From a virus: a DNA stretch of 21,652 nucleotides. Where the stretch lies: positions 1 through 21,652 of IMG/VR virus record IMGVR_UViG_3300050821_008669; one strand, given 5' to 3'. The position numbers were made by a program, and so were the translations under genes. How positions within the stretch are numbered: the stretch's first letter is position 1; each line of letters begins with the position of its first letter. The notes under the pieces are model-generated. The model searched no databases and had not been told where the DNA came from. It worked only from the letters and a program-made list of their open reading frames with translations. Positions 13,892-19,906 of this stretch are shown piece by piece.

Positions 13892-14160
13892 GGCCGCACC
13901 TTGCGGTCGAGGGCCGACCGTCCCGGCAAAGGGTCCCCAAAGATGCTTTGAAAATGCGAGTATGCGTGGCGCTTCTCGGCGACAACCTCGGGGGGCGGGA
14001 TGGGGTCAAGGTCAATTTCACTCGTTAGGCTCAGTCGATAGGCTTCCTGACGCGCATTGTGGACCTTGTTTCGGCATATCCGAGAACAGAACAGGCGCTT
14101 AGTGCCGCCCTTAGCCTTGAATTCAAACGCGGTTTGACAACATTCGCAGACAATTTGCAT
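13888..14160 (-). CDS. Zinc-finger protein, first gene of the leftward operon
   Basis: 90 residues with one treble-clef-like module at the N-terminus: CECCQTAFEF...RLFCSRICRNKVHNAR. The module resembles the repeats of the HNH enzyme at 6547. The rest of the protein is proline-containing and carries no known domain. ATG 14160 has GAGGAGAACG upstream, a strong ribosome site. It may bind DNA or RNA; its position right after divergent region B makes a regulatory role possible but unproven. Confidence 0.7.
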   Translation of the reverse strand: MQIVCECCQTAFEFKAKGGTKRLFCSRICRNKVHNARQEAYRLSLTSEIDLDPIPPPEVVAEKRHAYSHFQSIFGDPLPGRSALDRKVRP

Positions 14161-14184
14161 TTCGTTCTCCTCTGTTGAGGCTTC

Positions 14185-14270
14185 CTTAAATGGTCGTTAG
14201 CATTACTTTGTCAAGCGTCAGAAAACTTTTTAATGCGCTTGTTGACGCGATAGGGGGCGACCGTGCACAA
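14185..14270. promoter_or_regulatory. Divergent control region B
   Basis: A leftward TTGACA (14214-14209) has TTTAAG (14190-14185) 18 bp downstream, a fair sigma-70-type promoter for the 14160 operon. A rightward TTGACG (14242-14247) faces the 14294 operon; its -10 is weak (CACAAA region). The 19 bases at 14229-14247 repeat those of region A. The TTGAC boxes again face away from each other around an A/T-rich core. Confidence 0.65.
14229..14247 (+). repeat. 19-bp control element, copy B
   Basis: Identical to 1187-1205 (TTTAATGCGCTTGTTGACG) and in the same position relative to a rightward operon. The distance from the inverted GTCAAG box is 19 bases here and 13 in copy A, so the 19-mer itself, not the whole region, is what is conserved. 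Confidence 0.85.
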
Positions 14271-14293
14271 AAGGATACAACAAAGGAAAACTT

Positions 14294-14728
14294 ATGAACC
14301 TGTTCCCGAAAGCGGCGTGCGCGGTAACTGAAATAAGGCAGCACCCTGCCTTCCTCTATTACAGCACGTCGAGGCTTCAAGGGCAGGAATACAGCCAACT
14401 AACGCTCATGAAGGCCTTTGCGGACTTGGTCGACCGGAACCCCGGGCGCTACGCCAACGGACTTAGCCTGGAAGCCTTTATATCTGATTTCCCGAGTCAC
14501 CCGGTAGCTATGGACGCACTAGAAATACTCAAAAAGATGCGCGTCTATAAGGTGGCCGAGGACGTGTTGCTTCCGCTTAAGGTTTGGAAGCCTAAAGGGC
14601 ACCGAACGGTAACATGCATAAGCCTTCCCACTAGCGTCCTTAACAGCCTCAAGCAAGCAGCTTCCGAGCGCGAAATCAGCGTTTCGGCCCTAATCACCCA
14701 ACTATGGAGCGACCAATGCAAGGCATGA
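14294..14728 (+). CDS. Protein with a C-terminal ribbon-helix-helix-like domain
   Basis: 144 residues from ATG 14294, preceded by AAAGGA. The N-terminal 100 residues are mostly helical without a known domain. The last 35 fit a ribbon-helix-helix pattern: RTVTCISLPTSVLNSLKQAA then SEREISVSALITQLW, one strand and two helices with the usual spacing. First gene of the second rightward operon, directly after control region B, so it could be a regulator of that region. RHH assignment is by pattern only. Confidence 0.6.
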   Translation: MNLFPKAACAVTEIRQHPAFLYYSTSRLQGQEYSQLTLMKAFADLVDRNPGRYANGLSLEAFISDFPSHPVAMDALEILKKMRVYKVAEDVLLPLKVWKPKGHRTVTCISLPTSVLNSLKQAASEREISVSALITQLWSDQCKA

Positions 14729-14892
14729 TTATTCTGACCACGCTTGCCGGCAAGGACTTATTCGTCAATCCCCGGCGCATCTATGCCATCCAGGACAAGA
14801 CCTCCCATTCGGTGGTTTTCGCGGGCAGCGAGTCGTTTGTCGTCGCCGAAACTCCGGGAATGATTTTCGACCTTTACGACGGGATTTCCTGA
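14716..14892 (+). CDS. Small beta-rich protein (58 residues), FlbD-like pattern
   Basis: MQGMIILTTLAGKDLFVNPR then RIYAIQD: ATG 14716 has GGAG seven bases upstream (14705-14708) and overlaps the preceding gene by 13 bases. The strand-turn pattern (liLTxLaGk-vNPxxI) weakly resembles the small flagellar protein FlbD, but such small phage proteins are common and no flagellar role is implied. Function unknown. Confidence 0.55.
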   Translation: MQGMIILTTLAGKDLFVNPRRIYAIQDKTSHSVVFAGSESFVVAETPGMIFDLYDGIS

Positions 14893-14893
14893 G

Positions 14894-15019
14894 GTGGAGC
14901 AGGACATTATCGACCGGATTTACGAGTTCGATATCGAATGCCTTCCGGCCGATTGGAAGGTGGCGCTGCGCCAGCTTCTCGACGACTGCGCCGCAGAAAT
15001 CGAGGAATTGCGCGAATGA
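14894..15019 (+). CDS. Small acidic hypothetical protein (41 residues)
   Basis: From GTG 14894: MEQDIIDRIYEFDIECLPAD then WKVALRQLLDDCAAEIEELR. It is acidic and probably helical. It starts one base after the preceding stop and ends with an ATGA overlap with the gene at 15016. The contiguous coupling supports it; a non-ATG start and short length leave doubt. Confidence 0.5.
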   Translation: MEQDIIDRIYEFDIECLPADWKVALRQLLDDCAAEIEELRE

Positions 15020-15579
15020 GGGCGCCGTTACCGCCAGTAATCGACAACCGACTGACGGAAGGCGACGAGCCCTTTAACGGCACGGTTGCGGAAATCAGTG
15101 TGCCGAATCCCTTTGTTTTGGGAATGCACGTCACCGCGTCAATATCGCTGCGGGACGACCCGCTAGCGTGCTTGTACGCAAGGGGAGGGCTGGAGGTATG
15201 GCAGTTCGTCACCGGGCGGAAACTCCAAGAGTGTTTCGAAACTGTAGAGGCTGGACGTCTAAAGGCTTTTGACCCTACTGCGATACACATCTCTTGCGGT
15301 TCCTCGTCAAGCTTCGCGATAGATATCGCATATGAGTCTCTCAAAGCGGTTGAACAAAAAACCGGCCGCCGTGACCCAAAGACCGGAATGCGAGGGTTCG
15401 ACACGCTTCGGTCCGTGCTTCGTCACGGGCTCACGCTAGCGGCAGTCGCGCGCAATTCCGGGATAACCCGCAAGGTGGCGACACGTATTTTCAAGAACGC
15501 TCTTAGTACGGCCGGCGAGGTCCTAGGCCTAAAAGGACGCGCCCAGGCAATAGTCAACGATTGGAGAGGTAAGCAGTGA
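15016..15579 (+). CDS. Hypothetical protein with a C-terminal helix-turn-helix
   Basis: 187 residues from ATG 15016 (overlapping the previous TGA). The N-terminal two-thirds has no recognised domain. The C-terminal part reads GFDTLRSVLRHGLTLAAVAR then NSGITRKVATRIFKNAL, a helix-turn-helix-like pattern. Its ATGA overlap with the metallophosphoesterase (15576) suggests a paired role. It might be a DNA-binding adaptor or regulator; terminase small subunit is a weaker guess because no large subunit is near. Confidence 0.55.
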   Translation: MRAPLPPVIDNRLTEGDEPFNGTVAEISVPNPFVLGMHVTASISLRDDPLACLYARGGLEVWQFVTGRKLQECFETVEAGRLKAFDPTAIHISCGSSSSFAIDIAYESLKAVEQKTGRRDPKTGMRGFDTLRSVLRHGLTLAAVARNSGITRKVATRIFKNALSTAGEVLGLKGRAQAIVNDWRGKQ

Positions 15580-16796
15580 AATACACCGACCAAGAGATTA
15601 TCGACGCATACCGCGACCACGGTTCATTGCGGAAGGCTGCGACGGCGCTAGGCTGCTTTCCAAACGCGGTCAGAGAACGCATCAAGCGCCTCGCAGAACG
15701 CGGAAAGCTAGGCGTCGAGCGGAACCCGTTGCCTGGGTTTTCAATCAAAGAGGTGACGGAAACGCCGCGCGGTAAAAGCGTCAAGTACGCCAAGGAGCAC
15801 GGGAAGGCTTTCGAAACTCCGGCGGGCCACGCGATTAAGGGCGTCTCGGCCCTCCTCGACGCGGAAGGGCGCACGGTTCAACAGTGGGTCAAGACGCGGA
15901 CGGATGGCGCGGAAATCGATTGGAACGCGGTCTACGGCGAGGCTTTCAAGACGTTCCGCGGGCTCGCAACGCCAGTGCCTAAGCCTTGGTTTGCCCGGTC
16001 GGAATTGCTCAACCTTATCCCGTGCAACGATTGGCATATTAATATGTTAGCGTGGCGCAAAGATAGTTCCGAAAACTGGGACCTGGAAATTGCGGAAAGG
16101 GTTATCGGGGGTGCTATTCACGACGCAATTGCCCGCACCCCGTCTGCCGGAATCGCGGTTGTCCTTGGTGGCGGTGACGTGCTGCACAATGACGACAACA
16201 CAAATCGCACGGCAAAATCCGGCAACGTGCTGGATTGCGACGGTCGGCATCGCAAGGGATTGGTGGTCGCCAAGCGGCTCATTATTCGCACGGTCGAGGC
16301 TGCGCTCACGCATAACGATAAGGTAATCATCAAGTTCCTTCAGGGCAACCACGACGAAAACTCGACTATCACCCTCGCGATGGTTTTGGAGGAGGTTTAC
16401 AAGAACGAGCCTCGGGTGACCGTCCTTCAAGACGACCCGCTCTTTTTCTTTTACGAATTCGGATCCGTAATGCTCGCCGCGACACACGGGCATAGGACGC
16501 GCATTGCCCAACTTCCGGGTGTCGCAGCCGCGCGACAGGCGCCGATGTGGGGGCGAACAAAGAAACGCTACGGCCACGGCTTCCACGTGCATCATGCATC
16601 CAAGGGAATGGTTCACGAGTCTCAGGGAATGGAGCTCGACACCCATCAAGCTCCCATTCCGCCCGACGACTGGCATTACGGCCAAGGCTACAACAGCGGC
16701 CGGACCATTCGGACACTCACGTATCACCGCGAGACCGGGCTGTATGCGACTAGCGTTGTCGGCATTATGGATGGAATTGGTAATGCCGCCCAATAG
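15576..16796 (+). CDS. Metallophosphoesterase with an N-terminal helix-turn-helix
   Basis: 406 residues. Residues 1-45 look like a winged or simple helix-turn-helix (TDQEIIDAYRDHGSLRKAAT then ALGCFPNAVRERIKRL). The C-terminal calcineurin-like core has all its metal ligands: NDWHINM (about 151-157, in place of DxH), GGGDVLHND (about 199-207), GNHD (about 258-261), ATHGH (about 302-306) and HVHH (about 338-341). Related phage proteins are probable nucleases or phosphodiesterases; a DNA-binding head would place the active site on DNA. Overlaps genes on both sides. Confidence 0.85.
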   Translation: MKYTDQEIIDAYRDHGSLRKAATALGCFPNAVRERIKRLAERGKLGVERNPLPGFSIKEVTETPRGKSVKYAKEHGKAFETPAGHAIKGVSALLDAEGRTVQQWVKTRTDGAEIDWNAVYGEAFKTFRGLATPVPKPWFARSELLNLIPCNDWHINMLAWRKDSSENWDLEIAERVIGGAIHDAIARTPSAGIAVVLGGGDVLHNDDNTNRTAKSGNVLDCDGRHRKGLVVAKRLIIRTVEAALTHNDKVIIKFLQGNHDENSTITLAMVLEEVYKNEPRVTVLQDDPLFFFYEFGSVMLAATHGHRTRIAQLPGVAAARQAPMWGRTKKRYGHGFHVHHASKGMVHESQGMELDTHQAPIPPDDWHYGQGYNSGRTIRTLTYHRETGLYATSVVGIMDGIGNAAQ

Positions 16797-16941
16797 AATT
16801 CACCGAGAGGCAATAAACCTGATTGCCAGAGCGCGCGTCACCGAGGATTGGCATAGCCTGCCCGAGAAACTGATTGAGCTTCGCAGGCAGCTTTCAACAG
16901 ATATCGACTTACGGGAAAGGACGTTCAATGTTCGCGATTGA
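16783..16941 (+). CDS. Small hypothetical protein (52 residues)
   Basis: MPPNRIHREAINLIARARVT then EDWHSLPEKLIELRRQL: charged and helical. The start at 16783 overlaps the phosphoesterase end by 14 bases; ATG 16771 is an alternative. It overlaps the next gene by 14 bases. No family is recognised. Confidence 0.55.
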   Translation: MPPNRIHREAINLIARARVTEDWHSLPEKLIELRRQLSTDIDLRERTFNVRD

Positions 16942-17119
16942 GAAGAAAGTTACTACCGATAAGAAAAACACGACTTGGGAACGCGTTTCGGAGTGGAGCA
17001 CGCGCGATTTGGCTGTTAACCGGGCTCGGATGCAATTCGGCACGAGAAACCAGTTTATCCGCATAGTCGATACGGAAGCGGCGGCGAAGCTTACCGAAAA
17101 TCCGAATAAGAGGCGATGA
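16928..17119 (+). CDS. Small hypothetical protein (63 residues)
   Basis: MFAIEKKVTTDKKNTTWERV then SEWSTRDLAVNRARMQF. ATG 16928 has AAAGGACG seven bases upstream, which rules out the longer in-frame extension. The sequence has alternating strand-like and helical stretches and a basic C-terminus. No function is recognised. Confidence 0.6.
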   Translation: MFAIEKKVTTDKKNTTWERVSEWSTRDLAVNRARMQFGTRNQFIRIVDTEAAAKLTENPNKRR

Positions 17120-17120
17120 T

Positions 17121-17291
17121 ATGAAAATCAGTGAAACCAAGCGGCTTTCGCATCTTCTCGAAAAAGCAGACCTTACCCTTAAGCAAGAGTGGCGAATCCG
17201 TGACTTTATCAACGATGTGGAGGACCGGGCGTTTGCCGAGGGGTATCGATATTTCTATAAGCTTTCGCTCGGAGGGAAAAATGCGAAATAG
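17121..17291 (+). CDS. Small hypothetical protein (56 residues)
   Basis: MKISETKRLSHLLEKADLTL then KQEWRIRDFINDVEDRAFAE: mostly helical and charged. AGAGG lies upstream of ATG 17121, one base after the previous stop. Its end overlaps the HslV-like gene by 11 bases and contains that gene's GGAGG ribosome site. No family is recognised. Confidence 0.6.
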   Translation: MKISETKRLSHLLEKADLTLKQEWRIRDFINDVEDRAFAEGYRYFYKLSLGGKNAK

Positions 17292-17781
17292 TCTGCGGAC
17301 GCACGGAACGACCATTGCCTACCGTGACGGCATCATGGCTTGCGACAGCCAATGGACTAGCGCGGAAATGGTTCTGAGTTCTGCCTGCAAAATCGAGAGG
17401 CTCCCAAGCGGTGCGCTGTACGGCGCGAGCGGATACACAGACGACCGGGAACTAAAGCTCTTGATTTCTGGCGTCAAGAAAGAAGAGGACCTTCCGCTAG
17501 CCTCGGTCCTTGAGAAAATCTCGATTGAATGCCAAGCGCTGCTGATACTGCCTAACGGAAGGGTTCTGCGGATTATGACCGGCGATAATGCCGAGGTATG
17601 CCCGATTGAGGCGCCCTTTGCCGCGGTCGGCAGTGGGCAGGGTATCGCGCTCGGCGCAATGGCGCACGGCGCTTCGGCACTAGAGGCCGTCACTATCGCC
17701 TGCGATTTGGACATCTACACGCGTCGGCCGGTTCACAGTTTGACCCTAAAGAAAGGCAAAAAGAATGGAAAGCGGATTTAA
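17281..17781 (+). CDS. HslV/proteasome-like Ntn-hydrolase
   Basis: 166 residues from ATG 17281, with GGAGG six bases upstream. HGTTIAYRDGIMACDSQ (8-24) fits the start of proteasome-type Ntn hydrolases: processing before Thr 10 would expose a catalytic threonine, with Asp 22 nearby. ACKIERL supplies the expected lysine; AVGSGQGIALGAM matches the GSG turn, and ITIYT-like DLDIYTRRPVHSLTL matches the last strands of HslV. HslV is about 175 residues and acts with the HslU unfoldase; no HslU is in this window. Phages carry such stand-alone homologues. Peptidase activity is inferred; substrate unknown. Confidence 0.8.
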   Translation: MRNSLRTHGTTIAYRDGIMACDSQWTSAEMVLSSACKIERLPSGALYGASGYTDDRELKLLISGVKKEEDLPLASVLEKISIECQALLILPNGRVLRIMTGDNAEVCPIEAPFAAVGSGQGIALGAMAHGASALEAVTIACDLDIYTRRPVHSLTLKKGKKNGKRI

Positions 17782-17944
17782 GGAAAGCATCTCGCGCAAG
17801 TTGCGGGACAAGCGCCTCGAACGACACGCCGCAAGGCTCCGCGTATGGCGGGACATCATGAGCGGAAAGCGTCGCATGCGGCCTAACGCGACGGTCGGCG
17901 CGGGTAAAGCGAAAGTGGTTCCGGCAAAGAAGGGAAAGAAATGA
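17765..17944 (+). CDS. Highly basic small protein (59 residues)
   Basis: MESGFKESISRKLRDKRLER then HAARLRVWRDIM and a Lys/Arg-rich tail ending PAKKGKK. More than a third of residues are Lys or Arg and few are acidic, so nucleic-acid or membrane binding is plausible. ATG 17765 lies inside the end of the HslV-like gene (17-base overlap), and TGA 17942-17944 overlaps the next ATG. No family is recognised. Confidence 0.6.
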   Translation: MESGFKESISRKLRDKRLERHAARLRVWRDIMSGKRRMRPNATVGAGKAKVVPAKKGKK

Positions 17945-18123
17945 GCAACTACTTCGTTATCAGAGATGGCATTCTACAGACCCCATACGAGCGACTAGAG
18001 AATGCAGAAATGGCCGCCCTATCAAAGACGAAGGGCGACGGCCTTGCTTATATCATCTTGCAGCAGGTTAGCATAGCAACGCCTGTCCAAATCTCAGCCA
18101 AAATCGAGAGGTTTAGAGAATGA
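17941..18123 (+). CDS. Small hypothetical protein (60 residues)
   Basis: MSNYFVIRDGILQTPYERLE then NAEMAALSKTKGDGLAYI. AAGGGAAAG lies a few bases before ATG 17941, and both ends are ATGA overlaps. The pattern is beta then helix, like many small phage early proteins. No function is recognised. Confidence 0.6.
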   Translation: MSNYFVIRDGILQTPYERLENAEMAALSKTKGDGLAYIILQQVSIATPVQISAKIERFRE

Positions 18124-18281
18124 GCAACGTTAGAATCGTAAGCGGTAGGTGGGTTTTCGACGAGCGCGGGCGCGAGGTGGTCCGGGTTCTGTACCTTCGC
18201 GACGGAGTGTCACGCGTGGTCTATGCGGCAAGCATGAGTGCAACCGACGTTACCGCGGCAATCGATGGAGATGCATCATGA
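18120..18281 (+). CDS. Small hypothetical protein (53 residues)
   Basis: MSNVRIVSGRWVFDERGREV then VRVLYLRDGVSRVVYAAS: mainly beta-strand. ATG 18120 and TGA 18281 both take part in ATGA overlaps, and a GAGG-like site precedes it. No family is recognised. Confidence 0.55.
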   Translation: MSNVRIVSGRWVFDERGREVVRVLYLRDGVSRVVYAASMSATDVTAAIDGDAS

Positions 18282-18436
18282 GGTTTGAACAGGACGAACT
18301 AAACGACATAGCGCTATATCACGGCTGGCGCACCGTCGTGCAGCACCTTGACGGGGCTCTTTCCTACGAGGCTGAATTGAATGGCAAATGGGACACAGTG
18401 ACTTGGACTCATGTAATTGAGGCATTACAACTATGA
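18278..18436 (+). CDS. Small hypothetical protein (52 residues)
   Basis: MRFEQDELNDIALYHGWRTV then VQHLDGALSYEAELNGKWDT. The ATG 18278 start is set by the overlap with the preceding TGA and GGAG eight bases upstream. Acidic N-terminus; no family is recognised. Confidence 0.55.
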   Translation: MRFEQDELNDIALYHGWRTVVQHLDGALSYEAELNGKWDTVTWTHVIEALQL

Positions 18437-18597
18437 GACCGGAAATAGGAAGCTATTGGAAAGACGGCATCGGAAGATGCTACCGCGTAGAGGGCATACT
18501 AGACGAATCGGGCGAGGCATACGTGCGACCGGTCCGGCCGACCGGAACGTTCTTTCCGTTCCGCGATTTCGGCGACCGTCTTGTGGAGGAAACATGA
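18433..18597 (+). CDS. Small hypothetical protein (54 residues)
   Basis: MRPEIGSYWKDGIGRCYRVE then GILDESGEAYVRPVRPTGTF: likely a small beta-barrel or hairpin. ATG 18433 overlaps the previous stop and TGA 18597 overlaps the next ATG. No family is recognised. Confidence 0.55.
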   Translation: MRPEIGSYWKDGIGRCYRVEGILDESGEAYVRPVRPTGTFFPFRDFGDRLVEET

Positions 18598-18758
18598 ACT
18601 ACGAATGGGACATCTTGCGGTCGTTTCACGAAATTGGCGAGCCATACGTTAGGCCTGTGAAGCCAATTGAAACTAATGAAAAGAGGATTGAGGCCCTTGA
18701 AAAGAGGGTTCAAGAGCTTGAGGACGCGAGTTGGCGGAATGGATGGGAATCGAAATGA
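18594..18758 (+). CDS. Small protein with a coiled-coil segment (54 residues)
   Basis: MNYEWDILRSFHEIGEPYVR then an IETNEKRIEALEKRVQELED heptad pattern in the second half, which predicts a short coiled coil for self- or hetero-association. GGAGGAAAC precedes ATG 18594. It overlaps the next gene, also helical, by ATGA; the two could form a pair. Function unknown. Confidence 0.6.
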   Translation: MNYEWDILRSFHEIGEPYVRPVKPIETNEKRIEALEKRVQELEDASWRNGWESK

Positions 18759-18931
18759 ACGGATATTACGACATTGAAGACGGCCAGATTCACCCGCAGC
18801 GCCGGCGCGACATGGAGAAAATGGAGGAGCTTGGTGAGGAGCTTCGCATAGTCAATGCCAAGCACAAGGCGATTGGCGCGAGGCTACAGGAGCTTGTGAT
18901 TAAAGTGACGGGTATCAACAGAGTTCACTAA
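18755..18931 (+). CDS. Small helical protein (58 residues)
   Basis: MNGYYDIEDGQIHPQRRRDM then EKMEELGEELRIVNAKHKAI and GARLQELVIKVTG. A long helix with heptad-like leucine and isoleucine spacing suggests a coiled coil, like its upstream neighbour. ATG 18755 overlaps the previous TGA. No family is recognised. Confidence 0.6.
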   Translation: MNGYYDIEDGQIHPQRRRDMEKMEELGEELRIVNAKHKAIGARLQELVIKVTGINRVH

Positions 18932-18946
18932 ATATAGGAGATGAAC

Positions 18947-19261
18947 ATGGGAGCAATATTAATGGGTGCAATATTCGAACCAGAACCGCGCTCGCGGTGT
19001 CTAGACGAGGCAAAGGCGGCTATATGCGGCGACCGCGACCTTGCCTACGGGCAGCCTGAGGACAATTTTGCCCGCATAGCGACCATGTGGAACGCGTGGT
19101 GGGATGTGCGCCAATCCGGGCCGTTCGATAGTGCCGACGTGGCAATCATGCTCGGGCTCATGAAGGACGCGAGGCTGGCAAACAACAAGCAACACCCCGA
19201 TAGCTGGCGCGACAAGGCCGGCTATGCCGCCTGCGGATATGAAATAACGGAGGGCCTATGA
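18947..19261 (+). CDS. DUF6378-type phage protein
   Basis: 104 residues from ATG 18947, which has AGGAG six bases upstream; ATG 18941 abuts that site and is less likely. The pattern GDRDLAYGQPEDNFARIATM then WNAWWD, DVAIMLGLMKDARLANN and HPDSWRDKAGYAACG matches a widespread phage family (DUF6378). It is helical with conserved acidic and His residues, somewhat like MazG-type folds, but the function is unknown. Its stop overlaps the next ATG. Confidence 0.8.
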   Translation: MGAILMGAIFEPEPRSRCLDEAKAAICGDRDLAYGQPEDNFARIATMWNAWWDVRQSGPFDSADVAIMLGLMKDARLANNKQHPDSWRDKAGYAACGYEITEGL

Positions 19262-19437
19262 CAATCAACGGAAGCGCTTGGGGCGTGTTGCACGACCTGC
19301 AAAACGGCGAGGCGGACGAATGTGTCACGCTATGCCAAGCGGGTTGCATGAACGGGCTCGTTTACACGGTGCATGAATTTTGCCTGCGGTCGGCCGACTG
19401 CACGGAATGCGGCGGAAGGGGATGGGTATACAAATGA
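19258..19437 (+). CDS. Small cysteine-rich protein with a CxxCGGRG motif
   Basis: 59 residues: MTINGSAWGVLHDLQNGEAD, then CVTLCQAGC and, near the end, CTECGGRGW. The CxxCxGxG-like motif resembles half of a DnaJ zinc site; together with the upstream cysteines it could bind zinc. Bounded by ATGA overlaps on both sides. Function unknown. Confidence 0.6.
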   Translation: MTINGSAWGVLHDLQNGEADECVTLCQAGCMNGLVYTVHEFCLRSADCTECGGRGWVYK

Positions 19438-19688
19438 CGACTGGCAAGCTTGCCGGCACAAGTAAAGATGGTTGGAAAAGGATGACGCTGCAAATGAGAA
19501 CATTCGTGCTGTTGGAATTGCTACATGCCGCGCGAGGCGCCGAGGGTGACAGGAAGGCGGAACTCGCCAACGCGGCCGAAGCTCTGAACGCCGACATTAA
19601 CGCGTTTCTGAAGCTACAGAGCGGTGACAACATGATGGCCATGGTCGGATCGTGGGCAGCAGGATACAGGCTCCTGGAAGGGCGGTAG
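19434..19688 (+). CDS. Hypothetical helical protein, last gene of the rightward operon
   Basis: 84 residues: MTTGKLAGTSKDGWKRMTLQ then MRTFVLLELLHAARGAEGDR and two further helices. ATG 19434 overlaps the previous TGA. The gene ends at the base of the terminator stem (19688). No family is recognised. Confidence 0.6.
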   Translation: MTTGKLAGTSKDGWKRMTLQMRTFVLLELLHAARGAEGDRKAELANAAEALNADINAFLKLQSGDNMMAMVGSWAAGYRLLEGR

Positions 19689-19715
19689 AGGAGGGGTTCC
19701 CCTCCTCTTTTTTTT
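19688..19715 (+). terminator. Strong intrinsic terminator of the second rightward operon
   Basis: GAGGAGGGG (19688-19696) pairs with CCCCTCCTC (19699-19707) and is followed by eight T. The first stem base is the last base of the preceding TAG. It acts only rightward, because no T-run follows on the minus strand. Confidence 0.93.
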
Positions 19716-19906
19716 GATTTGACTGTGGCCTTTTTTGTGGCCTTTCGGACCGTAAAATGGCGTATGTTCACGTAATATTCCGTAGGTATAATTTTCTTGC
19801 TGCGCTCTAACACCCTGTTGATTCAACACAATTTTCGCCGATAACAGGGCACAATCAGAACCCAATCCAGCGGTTGGAATAGCCGTTCTGGGCGGTCTTG
19901 AAACAC
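19716..19906. other. Non-coding, dyad-rich region beside the integrase: candidate attP
   Basis: No convincing gene in 191 bases. TGTGGCC occurs twice with a 12-bp period (19724, 19736), a perfect 13-bp dyad TGTTGATTCAACA lies at 19816-19828, and CCCTGTT (19813-19819) is inverted at 19843-19849. Repeats of this sort, between an operon terminator and the integrase 3' end, fit a phage attachment region with arm and core sites. The core itself cannot be assigned without the host junctions. Confidence 0.45.
19723..19742 (+). repeat. Imperfect 20-bp direct repeat, copy 1
   Basis: CTGTGGCCNNTTTTGTGGCC, matched at 19956-19975 with two differences (TT against GA at the N positions). Each copy contains two TGTGGCC boxes 12 bp apart. 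Copy 1 is intergenic; copy 2 lies in the integrase C-terminal codons. Confidence 0.8.

Noticed and set aside
16047-16793. 248-codon open frame antisense to the metallophosphoesterase
   Set aside because: The opposite strand carries all phosphoesterase motifs; this frame has none and is a GC-rich shadow.
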